From Acidobacteriota bacterium (GTDB lineage Bacteria > Acidobacteriota > Thermoanaerobaculia > Multivoradales > JAHEKO01), in NCBI GenBank assembly GCA_029861655.1, contig JAOTZA010000186.1, forward strand, positions 1 to 6,400: a stretch of DNA of 6,400 nucleotides, in the 5' to 3' direction. A program made the position numbers and the translations under genes. Positions 1 to 6,066 of the stretch are shown here, piece after piece. Below the pieces are notes generated by a model. The model did not search any database. It was given only the letters and a program-made list of their open reading frames with translations, and was not told the DNA's origin. How positions within the stretch are numbered: the first letter of the stretch is position 1; each line of letters starts with the position of its first letter.

Positions 1-731
1 TCTTGACGCTCGCCCGGATCGGGATGGGTCGAGAGCCAACCAGGCACGCGCCCCGCCCCCGCTGCCTCGCCGACGCTCTTCAGGACACCAAAGACCTCGG
101 GCATCTCACGCGCGTCCCAACCACCCGCAACCGTGTAACGCAGGCCGAGATCGTCGGCCTGCCGCTCGTCGTCGCGTGAGTACTTGAGGAACAGAAGCTG
201 CATACTCTGCATGGCGAGATCGCCGAACTGCTGTAGTTCGGGACTGACGATCATCCCAACGCCCAGCCCCACTTGCATCAGCTGCGCCTTGCTCATCCGA
301 GCGGCGCCATGACGTCCGGTGACATGCCCGATCTCATGACCGAGCACTGAGACCAGCTCCGCCTCGCTGTCGAGGTGGGTCATGATGCCGCGGGTGACAT
401 AGATAAAGCCGCCGGGCAAGGCAAAGGCGTTGACCGCCGGGTCGTCGAGAACGGTGAAGGTCCATGGCAGGTTGGGTCTCTCGGAAAGCGCCGCCAGTTC
501 GGCACCGAGCTCGGCGACGTATTCCTGAACTCCCTGGTCGTCATAGACCCCCATGCTGGCCATGATTTGCGGATGGGCCTCCCTGCCCATGGCGATCTCG
601 CCGGCCTCGCTCATCAGCATCAACTGGCGTTTCCCGGTGGCCGGATTGACCGCGCAGGAGCCCAGCAAGACGCCGAGCAGGGTGGCCACCAGGGCGGGGA
701 GAAAAAGACGATTGCTTCGGATTCGGCTCAT
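1..731 (-). CDS. M48-family zinc metalloprotease lipoprotein (3' end cut by window edge)
   Basis: This is a peptidase of the M48 type (Oma1/LoiP/HtpX-like), probably an envelope protease that degrades or processes misfolded proteins. The frame is open from the ATG at 731 to the window edge, giving 243 residues. The first 26 residues are a lipoprotein signal: basic start (RIRSNR), a hydrophobic stretch and the lipobox LGSC with Cys26, so the mature protein should be lipid-anchored outside the inner membrane. NPATGKRQ (29-36) is the usual start of such proteins. NAFALPGGFIYVTRG (101-115) precedes the zinc site HEIGH (132-136), where His132 and His136 bind zinc and Glu133 is catalytic. Glu189 in DDERQADDLG is the third ligand. 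STHPDPGERQ (234-243) is the conserved end of the catalytic domain. A GGAG ribosome site supports the start. Any C-terminal domain lies outside the window, so the exact subfamily and substrate are unknown. Confidence 0.93.
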   Translation of the reverse strand, partial: MSRIRSNRLFLPALVATLLGVLLGSCAVNPATGKRQLMLMSEAGEIAMGREAHPQIMASMGVYDDQGVQEYVAELGAELAALSERPNLPWTFTVLDDPAVNAFALPGGFIYVTRGIMTHLDSEAELVSVLGHEIGHVTGRHGAARMSKAQLMQVGLGVGMIVSPELQQFGDLAMQSMQLLFLKYSRDDERQADDLGLRYTVAGGWDAREMPEVFGVLKSVGEAAGAGRVPGWLSTHPDPGERQ

Positions 732-737
732 TCGGTT

Positions 738-742
738 ACTCC
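738..742 (-). promoter_or_regulatory. Ribosome binding site of the M48 protease gene
   Basis: On the minus strand, GGAGT lies six to seven bases before the ATG at 731. This is good Shine-Dalgarno spacing and fixes the start directly ahead of the lipoprotein signal peptide. Confidence 0.7.
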
Positions 743-811
743 ACTCTTGATTCGTATTTCGATATCTCCGCCCGGCCCGGCTCTCAGGAGCCGTCGGAGC
801 GGTCTAACGAT

Positions 812-839
812 CCGGAAGGCCGCCATTCTACCCTTCCGG
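812..839. repeat. Inverted repeat between era and the M48 gene, enclosing a -10-like hexamer
   Basis: Two perfect 8-base arms (CCGGAAGG at 812-819 and CCTTCCGG at 832-839) flank a 12-base spacer. The structure lies 30 bases after the era stop and about 80 bases before the M48 start. As RNA it would form a GC-rich hairpin, but no U-run follows in the minus-strand direction, so it is not a standard intrinsic terminator. The spacer contains TAGAAT on the minus strand (825-830), so the arms could instead be an operator around a promoter for the M48 gene. Both readings are inference. Confidence 0.45.
825..830 (-). promoter_or_regulatory. Possible -10 element for the M48 protease gene
   Basis: TAGAAT on the minus strand matches the sigma-70 -10 consensus TATAAT at five of six positions and lies about 94 bases upstream of the M48 start. 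The -35 is poor: TTGCGA at 845-850 leaves a 14-base spacer, which is too short. The element is therefore tentative; the M48 gene could also be reached by read-through from era. Confidence 0.25.
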
Positions 840-868
840 CCGCGTCGCAAGACTCCCACCAAAAACGC

Positions 869-1750
869 TCAGAGAATCTCGGCCAGCAGCCGTCGGTCCT
901 CTCGCCACCCGGGCTCATGGCGAACAAAGAGCTCGAGGTGAACCCTGCGGCCCAGGAGCTCCTGCAGGTCGCGACGCGCAGCGATGCCCAGGCGCTTGAT
1001 GTTCTCGCCCTTGCGCCCGATCAGGATCGCCTTTTGCCCCGGTTTCTCGACCAGGATACAAGCATAGATCCTCGCGTGATCACCCGCTTCGGCTTCTTCC
1101 CACTTCTCGATTACCACCGCCGTGGTGAATGGCAGCTCGTTTCGAGTCGTCAGGAGGATCTTCTCGCGGATCGTCTCGGCAGCGAGGAACCGCTCGGGAT
1201 GCAGCGTGTAGAGATCCGCGTCATAGAGCGGCTCACCTTCGGGAAGTCCTTGCCAAAGAACCTCCATCAACCGATCACAACCGTCACCTGTCAAAGCGCT
1301 CACCGGCACGATCTGCTCAAAGATCTCCGTCTCCGCGTAGCGCCCGATCCGCGGCAGCAAATCGGGTTTCTTGACCCGGTCGATTTTGTTGAGAATTGCT
1401 ATCCGCGGCGCTGAGCTCTTCTGGATCAACTCCAGCATATAGGCGTCGCCAGAACCAAAAGGCGTAGTCGCGTCCACGAGCAGACAGACGATGTCCCCCT
1501 CGCCCATGGCGTCAACCGCGTGACGCACCATTTGGCGGTTCATTCGATGCAGCGGGCGGTGTACGCCGGGGGTGTCGTAGAAGACGATCTGACCCTTTTC
1601 GTCGGTCAAGATGCCGACGAGGCGATGGCGAGTTGTCTGCGGTTTGTCGGACACAATCGCCAGCTTCTCGCCCAGCAGGCGATTCATCAGTGTGGATTTG
1701 CCGGCATTGGGCCGGCCGGCCAGAGTGACGATTCCGGATCGCGTCTTCAC
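869..1750 (-). CDS. era: GTPase Era, 30S ribosome assembly factor
   Basis: Era is a GTP-binding protein that binds the 3' end of 16S rRNA and checks late 30S maturation, on the cytoplasmic side of the membrane. From the chosen GTG at 1750 it has 293 residues, close to the usual length of about 300. All GTPase motifs are present: G1 GRPNAGKST (12-20), the switch-I region KPQTTRHR (36-43), G3 DTPG (59-62), G4 NKID (121-124) and G5 SAL (151-153). The C-terminal KH RNA-binding domain carries GRKG (245-248). The gene ends phoH-ybeY-corC-era. The start is uncertain. The frame is open up to an ATG at 1888 inside corC, with further ATG codons at 1840, 1831, 1822, 1813 and 1804 and a GTG at 1789. None has a clear Shine-Dalgarno site. 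I chose 1750 because MKTRSGIVTLAGRP matches the normal Era beginning and it follows the corC stop by 19 bases. Identity is certain; only the N-terminus is open. Confidence 0.96.
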   Translation of the reverse strand: MKTRSGIVTLAGRPNAGKSTLMNRLLGEKLAIVSDKPQTTRHRLVGILTDEKGQIVFYDTPGVHRPLHRMNRQMVRHAVDAMGEGDIVCLLVDATTPFGSGDAYMLELIQKSSAPRIAILNKIDRVKKPDLLPRIGRYAETEIFEQIVPVSALTGDGCDRLMEVLWQGLPEGEPLYDADLYTLHPERFLAAETIREKILLTTRNELPFTTAVVIEKWEEAEAGDHARIYACILVEKPGQKAILIGRKGENIKRLGIAARRDLQELLGRRVHLELFVRHEPGWREDRRLLAEIL

Positions 1751-1769
1751 CTGTCGCAAGCCCCGAGTG

Positions 1770-3080
1770 TCAATCGACAGGGCGCTCACTGTCGCCGGGG
1801 GCATCGGGGACATCGCGGCCATCGGCCGCATCGGCAACATCGGTGATCGGCGCCACGCGAACGGCCTGGATACTGCGTCCAGACACACCTTCTACATCAA
1901 ATCGCAGACCGTGCGCGCGTACCACCGCCCCAGCCTTTGGCACATCACCCAGGAGTCCGAAGACAAGCCCGCCCACGGTCTCGTACGGTTCGTCTCCGAA
2001 CTCCGACGAAAACACCTCGCCTACTTTGTCAAGGCCTATCCTGCCGGCCATCCGCCAGGAACCGTCACCCATTTCTTCACAGAGAGGCTCCTCATCGTCG
2101 TGTTCATCGACGATTTCGCCGACGATCTCCTCGATAAGATCTTCCACCGTCACCACGCCCGCCGTACCCCCGTATTCGTCGACAACGATCGCCATCTGCT
2201 GATGGGCCGCCTGTAGATCCCGTAACAGATCCGCAAGCCGCTTGGTCTCCGGTACAAAGACCGGCGGTAGGGCAAGCGAAGCGGCCGAAACGACGCCCTC
2301 CGAGCGCAGGCCACGCAGAAGATCGCGAATGTGGAGAACGCCGCGGATGTCCTCCACCGACTCTCCGTAAAGCGGGATTCGCGAATGCTTGGAATCGATG
2401 ATTAGCTGGGCCAGTTTGTCGAGCGATGTGTCCACCGAGGCGAAGATCACATCGACACGAGGGGTCATGACACTGCGCACCAGGTCATCGCCAAAGTCTA
2501 TTACCCGCAGTATCAGGTCCTCTTCGCCGGGTTCGAGGATGCCCTCAGTGGCGCCGACATCCAGAAACGCCTCGATCTCCTCCTCCGACGCCTCGTCCTC
2601 CTCGACATCGTCGCGCCGCTGAACCGCCGCGGCCGGCAAAAGCGGCGCAGTCAGAAGAACGAGCGGCCACAGCACCACCAGCAAACCGCGGTAGACCAGG
2701 GTCAGACGTCGTAGTACTTTCTCGGGGTTGCGGCTGACGAGAAACCGGTTGAGAAGCTCGACGGCGACCACCAGCGCCGCTGCGATGCCCATGGCCGCAC
2801 CGAGCTCCCGGAGGCCGAGCGGTTCTCCTGCGGCCAGCGCAAAAGCCAAAGGCACAATCAACGCCACGGGCATCGCCCGGGCAAGGGCACTCAACAGATA
2901 CCGGAAGGCCTCGAACCGCTCCGGTCGATCCCACAAGAGGCGCAACCTCCCTCCTGCCTCCTCCACGCAGTGACGCAAACGGATGGGGCCGGGTCTCTCG
3001 AGCATTGCCGAGAGAACCACGAGTAGGGCCGTCAGCACCGCCAAGACCACGCTCAGCGTCCATACAAGCAACGGATTCAC
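1770..3080 (-). CDS. corC: CorC/HlyC-family membrane protein with paired CBS domains
   Basis: This 436-residue protein belongs to the CNNM/CorC (YbeX, 'hemolysin C') family, linked to magnesium and cobalt efflux and, by neighbourhood, to ribosome biology. About four hydrophobic segments (roughly 5-27, 66-84, 92-112 and 129-150) form an N-terminal membrane part. An acidic linker (157-170, rich in Asp and Glu) leads to the family signature around 171-210, including VMTPRVD (204-210). Two CBS domains follow (about 200-260 and 270-325), the second ending in DEYGGTAGVVTVEDL (301-315). A CorC_HlyC domain lies at about 340-410. The last 25 residues are an acidic low-complexity tail with a D-x-x repeat. 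The start is a GTG whose bases overlap the ybeY TGA, and a GAGGG lies four bases ahead. The membrane part does not show the Ser/Glu-rich motif usual near the start of DUF21 domains, so ion transport is doubtful. The family assignment is firm and the transport role is not. Confidence 0.92.
   Translation of the reverse strand: MNPLLVWTLSVVLAVLTALLVVLSAMLERPGPIRLRHCVEEAGGRLRLLWDRPERFEAFRYLLSALARAMPVALIVPLAFALAAGEPLGLRELGAAMGIAAALVVAVELLNRFLVSRNPEKVLRRLTLVYRGLLVVLWPLVLLTAPLLPAAAVQRRDDVEEDEASEEEIEAFLDVGATEGILEPGEEDLILRVIDFGDDLVRSVMTPRVDVIFASVDTSLDKLAQLIIDSKHSRIPLYGESVEDIRGVLHIRDLLRGLRSEGVVSAASLALPPVFVPETKRLADLLRDLQAAHQQMAIVVDEYGGTAGVVTVEDLIEEIVGEIVDEHDDEEPLCEEMGDGSWRMAGRIGLDKVGEVFSSEFGDEPYETVGGLVFGLLGDVPKAGAVVRAHGLRFDVEGVSGRSIQAVRVAPITDVADAADGRDVPDAPGDSERPVD
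1802..1846. repeat. Imperfect 9-bp tandem repeat at the corC 3' end
   Basis: On the plus strand, CAT triplets of the core CATCGG/CATCGC recur at 1802, 1811, 1820, 1829 and 1838, exactly nine bases apart. The unit is in frame for both overlapping readings. In the corC frame it encodes a D-x-x tail (DVA, DAA, DGR, DVP, DAP). In the era frame it encodes M-x-x units (MLP, MRP, MAA, MSP, MPP), which gives a ladder of possible start codons upstream of the era GTPase domain. Confidence 0.75.
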
Positions 3081-3553
3081 ACTACCCTCTCGACCCAGCT
3101 CCGGCGCAAACGTTCCTCCAGGATCCTCATCTCGCCATCGTCGGTCTCGTGGTCATAGCCCAGACAGTGGAGGACGCCATGCAGCAGCAGCATCCGCAAC
3201 TCTCGATCTACCGGCCGTCCGGCCTCCACCGCTTGGCGCCTGGCCGTAGGAACCGAGATCGCCACATCACCCAGGTGAAGTCCCTCGGGACCGTCTTCGC
3301 CGGGGAAGGAGAGAACATCGGTCGGCCGATCTATGTCGCGGTACTCCCGATTGAAACCGCGGATAGCGCGATCGCCTACAAAACGAACGACAAAGCTCAC
3401 GGTGTCGGGTGCCAGCTCGAGCAGCAGCCGCTCCAGCCACACCTCGACTCCCGCATCCCGTACCTCGGCGTACCGGTTCGGATTCTGAAGCGAGATCTCG
3501 ATCCGTTTGGCGGGTTCGGGGTCGGCTTCTTCAGGCAGGCCGGACGCCTTCAT
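3077..3553 (-). CDS. ybeY: Endoribonuclease YbeY, rRNA maturation factor
   Basis: YbeY is a zinc-dependent single-strand RNase needed for 16S rRNA 3'-end maturation and ribosome quality control. The protein has 158 residues, the normal size. The family core RPTDVLSFPGE is at 76-86 and LGDVAIS at 94-100. The zinc motif HGVLHCLGYDH (125-135) gives His125, His129 and His135 as ligands. The N-terminal 17 residues (MKASGLPEEADPEPAKR) are a short charged lead before the fold. The ATG overlaps the phoH stop in an ATGA junction (3550-3553). GGGAG at 3564-3568, ten bases upstream inside phoH, provides its own ribosome site. At the other end its TGA overlaps the corC GTG. These overlaps indicate one mRNA with coupled translation of phoH, ybeY and corC. 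Era, the 30S assembly GTPase acting on the same rRNA end, is in the same cluster. Confidence 0.97.
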   Translation of the reverse strand: MKASGLPEEADPEPAKRIEISLQNPNRYAEVRDAGVEVWLERLLLELAPDTVSFVVRFVGDRAIRGFNREYRDIDRPTDVLSFPGEDGPEGLHLGDVAISVPTARRQAVEAGRPVDRELRMLLLHGVLHCLGYDHETDDGEMRILEERLRRSWVERVV

Positions 3554-4566
3554 CCGGTTTTTGCTCCCGCCTTGCGCAGCGCGGCCCCCCTGGAATCTTG
3601 GCGCACGTCGGTATCTGCGTCCCGCTCAGTCTCGTAGCGATCGTAGGCGCTGACGATCTTCTGCACTAGCGGGTGACGAACCACGTCGCGCTCGCTAAAG
3701 TGAACGAACTTGATCCCCTCGATACCGGCGAGCGCCTGCTCGGCCTCCTTGAGACCCGAGCGTTTTCCCGCCGGCAGATCCACCTGAGTAACGTCCCCGT
3801 TGATGACGGCCTTGGAGTTGAAACCGATCCGGGTCAGGAACATCTTCATCTGTTCGCTGGTGGTGTTCTGGGCCTCGTCGAGAATCACAAACGCGTCATT
3901 GAGAGTCCGGCCGCGCATAAAGGCAAGGGGCGCGACTTCGATGGTGCCGCGCTCGATCATCCGGCCGACCTTCTCGAAGCCGATGAGATCGTACAGGGCG
4001 TCGTAGAGCGGGCGCAGGTAGGGGTTGACCTTCTCGGCCAGATCACCCGGCAGAAAGCCCAGCTTCTCGCCTGCCTCGACAGCAGGCCGCGCCAAAAGAA
4101 TTCGCCGTATCTGTTTCTCGTTAAGCGCCGCCGCCGCCATCGCCACCGCCAGGTAGGTCTTGCCGGTACCAGCGGGTCCGATCGAGATCACCATGTCGTG
4201 AACGGCCATCGCTCGGAGGTACTCCTGCTGGACCAGGCTGCGCGGCGTTACCAGCTGTCTGGCGGAGCCCAGAATGCCGTCGCCGGCGAAGAACTCGACC
4301 AACGACGTCTGGGGAGCCTCCCGCAGGACCCTGATGGCGGTATCGATGTCGCGAGGCCGTAGCCGGTAGCCGGTTTCCAGCAGGGCCGAGAACTCCCGCA
4401 GCAGATGGGCCGCAACGCCCTGGCTGTCGGCATCGCCGCCGATCGTGACCCGGTTCCCGCGCGCCTCGAGGGTGACGCCAAACGCACGCTCGATCCTTCG
4501 GAGGTTCTCGTCTTTAGTGCCGAAAAGGGCGTCGATACCCTCATCGGCGAGGGTTACTTCGGACAT
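3550..4566 (-). CDS. phoH: PhoH-family P-loop ATPase (YbeZ-type)
   Basis: A PhoH-like ATPase of 338 residues, the cytoplasmic partner commonly encoded next to YbeY and thought to act with it as an RNA-dependent ATPase or helicase-like factor. The N-terminal part (about 10-100) is the small RNA-binding-like domain typical of the longer YbeZ/PhoH group. The ATPase domain holds Walker A GPAGTGKT (130-137) and Walker B FVILDEAQN (226-234). Between them RPAVEAGEKLGFLPGD (160-175) is a strong family signature, and INGDVTQVDLP near 265 and RSGL follow it. The C-terminal tail after about residue 315 is charged and low in complexity. The gene opens the phoH-ybeY-corC-era cluster. The ATG at 4566 has only a weak ribosome site (TGAG about 16 bases upstream), but the next in-frame methionine comes far inside the protein. 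It ends with an ATGA overlap with ybeY. Confidence 0.96.
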   Translation of the reverse strand: MSEVTLADEGIDALFGTKDENLRRIERAFGVTLEARGNRVTIGGDADSQGVAAHLLREFSALLETGYRLRPRDIDTAIRVLREAPQTSLVEFFAGDGILGSARQLVTPRSLVQQEYLRAMAVHDMVISIGPAGTGKTYLAVAMAAAALNEKQIRRILLARPAVEAGEKLGFLPGDLAEKVNPYLRPLYDALYDLIGFEKVGRMIERGTIEVAPLAFMRGRTLNDAFVILDEAQNTTSEQMKMFLTRIGFNSKAVINGDVTQVDLPAGKRSGLKEAEQALAGIEGIKFVHFSERDVVRHPLVQKIVSAYDRYETERDADTDVRQDSRGAALRKAGAKTG

Positions 4567-4617
4567 AGCAATGTCAGGTGCTCAAGAAAATGATCAGGTT
4601 AGTGGAAGGGTTCGGCC

Positions 4618-4641
4618 GGGGAGGCCTGGGGGGAGGGCGGG
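4618..4641 (+). other. G-quadruplex-type motif in the phoH leader
   Basis: Four G-runs on the plus strand (4618-4621, 4628-4633, 4635-4637, 4639-4641) are separated by loops of six, one and one bases. This meets the usual G3+ N1-7 pattern. The plus strand is the template strand for phoH, and the motif lies about 50-75 bases upstream of its start codon. The mRNA would carry the C-rich complement. Folding in the cell is unproven, and G-rich DNA gives such motifs by chance. Confidence 0.4.
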
Positions 4642-4659
4642 CTCATTCACTCGGCTTTC

Positions 4660-4668
4660 AGTTTACCA
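4660..4668 (-). promoter_or_regulatory. Possible extended -10 promoter for the phoH-ybeY-corC-era cluster
   Basis: TGGTAAACT on the minus strand reads as an extended -10 (TG, one base, TAAACT) located about 94 bases before the phoH start. No convincing -35 hexamer lies 16-18 bases upstream. It is the best promoter-like string in the 178-bp gap between hbd and phoH, but the call rests on one short match. Confidence 0.25.
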
Positions 4669-4683
4669 GATCAGGTCTCCGTG

Positions 4684-4716
4684 CGCCGAAACCGACCTGG
4701 GGAGGTCATCACGGCG
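4684..4716 (-). other. Two-tier hairpin after hbd, possible weak terminator
   Basis: An outer 5-bp stem (4684-4688 with 4712-4716) encloses an inner 5-bp stem (GACCT at 4694-4698 with AGGTC at 4703-4707) with a four-base loop. The structure starts about 29 bases downstream of the hbd stop. There is no U-run after it in the transcription direction, so it is at most a pause or RNA-stability structure separating the nnr-tsaE-hbd unit from phoH. Confidence 0.3.
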
Positions 4717-4744
4717 GACCCGCGCCTTCACATCCGCAGGCTGT

Positions 4745-5602
4745 CTACTTCTTCGAATAATCGTAAAACCCACGACCGCTCTTGCGGCCGAAACGTCCGG
4801 CCAGCACCATTTTCTTGAGCAACGGAGGTGGTGCGAAGCGGGTCTCGCGATACTCCTCGAACATGATGTTGGCGATGTAGTAGGTGGTATCCAGCCCTAC
4901 ATAGTCGAGCAACGCAAACGGCCCCATGGGATAGCCGCACCCTAGTTTCATCGCCCGGTCGATATCCTCGACTGCGCCGACACCGTTTTCAAGCGCCCGA
5001 ACCGCATCGAGAAGATACGGCACCAGAAGCCGATTGACGATGAACCCGGAGTTGTCTTTGCAAGCAACCGGTTCCTTGCCGATCCGACGCACGAACTCAT
5101 CGGCCGCCGCGGCCGCCTCTTCGCTCGTCATCAACGTCGAGACCACCTCGACGAGCCGCATCACCGGAACCGGATTAAAGAAATGAAGACCGATAAACCG
5201 ATCCGTCCGGCGTGTCGCCATGGCGAGCTCGGTAATCGTCAAGGAAGACGTGTTGCTCGCAAACAACGCTTCTTTTTTGACGATGTCGTCGAGAGCCGAA
5301 TACGTGCGGCTCTTTTGTTCGAGGTTCTCGACGATCGCCTCGATGATGAGGTCGCAGTCCGCGAGGTCCTCGCTTTCGGTCGTGCCGCTGAGCCGCGCCA
5401 GAGCGGCGTCTCGGTCCTCGGCACTCGACTTCCCCTTGTCCACAGCTCGCGCCAACGATTTGCCGATCCGATCCAGCCCCTTGGCCAGAAACTCCTCGTC
5501 GACCTCGCGAACGATGGTCTCCAGCCCCGCAAGAGAGCACACCTCGGCAATACCGGCACCCATCAAACCGCACCCCAGCACTCCGACCTTTTCAATCTTC
5601 AT
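4745..5602 (-). CDS. hbd: 3-hydroxyacyl-CoA (3-hydroxybutyryl-CoA) dehydrogenase
   Basis: This 285-residue enzyme interconverts 3-hydroxyacyl-CoA and 3-oxoacyl-CoA with NAD(H), in fatty-acid or butyrate-type metabolism. The Rossmann dinucleotide loop is GCGLMGAG (10-17). The catalytic residues follow family spacing: Ser119 in SNTSSL, His140 in IGLHFFNPVPVM, Glu152 in LVEVV and Asn190 in NSGFIVNR. The C-terminal dimer domain contains GCGYPMGPFALLDYVGLD, about residues 223-240, and ends in GRKSGRGFYDYSKK. Length equals that of single-domain Hbd enzymes of about 282 residues, not the fused FadB type. I chose the ATG at 5602 because GGAGAAG lies seven bases upstream and the Rossmann fold starts at residue 3. 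A longer open frame up to 5725 only adds an Arg-rich shadow of tsaE. The start shares one base with the tsaE stop (TGATG), suggesting coupled translation. Chain-length preference and pathway direction cannot be read from the sequence. Confidence 0.95.
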   Translation of the reverse strand: MKIEKVGVLGCGLMGAGIAEVCSLAGLETIVREVDEEFLAKGLDRIGKSLARAVDKGKSSAEDRDAALARLSGTTESEDLADCDLIIEAIVENLEQKSRTYSALDDIVKKEALFASNTSSLTITELAMATRRTDRFIGLHFFNPVPVMRLVEVVSTLMTSEEAAAAADEFVRRIGKEPVACKDNSGFIVNRLLVPYLLDAVRALENGVGAVEDIDRAMKLGCGYPMGPFALLDYVGLDTTYYIANIMFEEYRETRFAPPPLLKKMVLAGRFGRKSGRGFYDYSKK

Positions 5603-6042
5603 CAGCTTTCTTCTCCGTTGTCGTTCGGTTGTTCGATCTCGATCAGACGGTCCTCGCCCGGTCCCGGTCGCGAGATCTGGATCCTCCAGGCGCCGGTGAC
5701 CGGGAAATCGACTCGCTCCGCCCACTCCACCACTTTGAGCCCCTCGCCCGCAAGGACCTCCTCCAGGCCTAGCGTCGCCAGGTCACCCGCGTCCAAGCGG
5801 TAGAGGTCGACGTGCACCAGCCGCCGGCCCCCTGCCTCGTGCTCGCGGATCAGCGTGTAGGAGGGCGACTGGACTTGGGACGGGTCGAACCCCAGACCTG
5901 CCGCCACACCCTGCGCCAGCACCGTCTTTCCGGCACCCAGGTCCCCTGTCAACAACACGACCGCATCCGGTGGCAGACGCCTCGCGATACGTGAGCCGAT
6001 GTCCCGAGTTTCCTCGGCCGTCGAGGTGTGAAGCTCTTCCAT
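5602..6042 (-). CDS. tsaE: tRNA threonylcarbamoyladenosine biosynthesis ATPase TsaE
   Basis: TsaE is the small P-loop ATPase that works with TsaB and TsaD to place t6A at position 37 of ANN-decoding tRNAs. The protein has 146 residues, normal for the family. Walker A is GDLGAGKT (33-40), followed by SPSYTLI (59-65), the Walker B-like VHVDLYRL (76-83) and VVEWAERV (104-111), all in the family order. The ATG at 6042 is preceded by GGAG at 6048-6051 with a five-base gap. The C-terminal tail QPNDNGEES is hydrophilic and variable. The gene follows nnr, a pairing seen in many bacteria including the E. coli nnr-tsaE order. It overlaps hbd by one base at its stop. The gap before it contains the long inverted repeat at 6067-6133, which could affect how much nnr transcription or translation reaches tsaE. 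Identity is secure. Confidence 0.97.
   Translation of the reverse strand: MEELHTSTAEETRDIGSRIARRLPPDAVVLLTGDLGAGKTVLAQGVAAGLGFDPSQVQSPSYTLIREHEAGGRRLVHVDLYRLDAGDLATLGLEEVLAGEGLKVVEWAERVDFPVTGAWRIQISRPGPGEDRLIEIEQPNDNGEES
5610..5616 (-). promoter_or_regulatory. Ribosome binding site of hbd
   Basis: GGAGAAG on the minus strand lies seven bases before the ATG at 5602, within the last codons of tsaE. It is what decides the hbd start over the longer open frame that reaches 5725. Confidence 0.65.
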
Positions 6043-6066
6043 TCTCGCTCCGCTCTAACCGCCCTA

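Noticed and set aside
778..793. Small perfect hairpin CGGCTC/GAGCCG with a four-base loop upstream of the M48 gene
   Set aside because: A six-base stem in GC-rich DNA is common by chance, and nothing nearby supports a function.
917..2216. Several plus-strand open frames opposite era and the corC C-terminal half
   Set aside because: All mirror well-conserved minus-strand proteins and carry no recognisable motifs.
3005..3637. Plus-strand open frame of 210 codons opposite ybeY and the corC start
   Set aside because: It is antisense to YbeY with its zinc motif, its composition is Pro/Arg/Ala-rich without domains, and it has no supporting ribosome site.
3673..4362. Long plus-strand open frame of 229 codons antisense to phoH
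   Set aside because: It lies wholly opposite a conserved PhoH with intact Walker motifs, its translation shows no family signature, and GC-rich codon use opens antisense frames. It is a shadow.
5603..5725. Longer hbd start at 5725
   Set aside because: The extra 41 residues are an Arg-rich out-of-frame reading of tsaE; the Rossmann fold and a good ribosome site both point to 5602.
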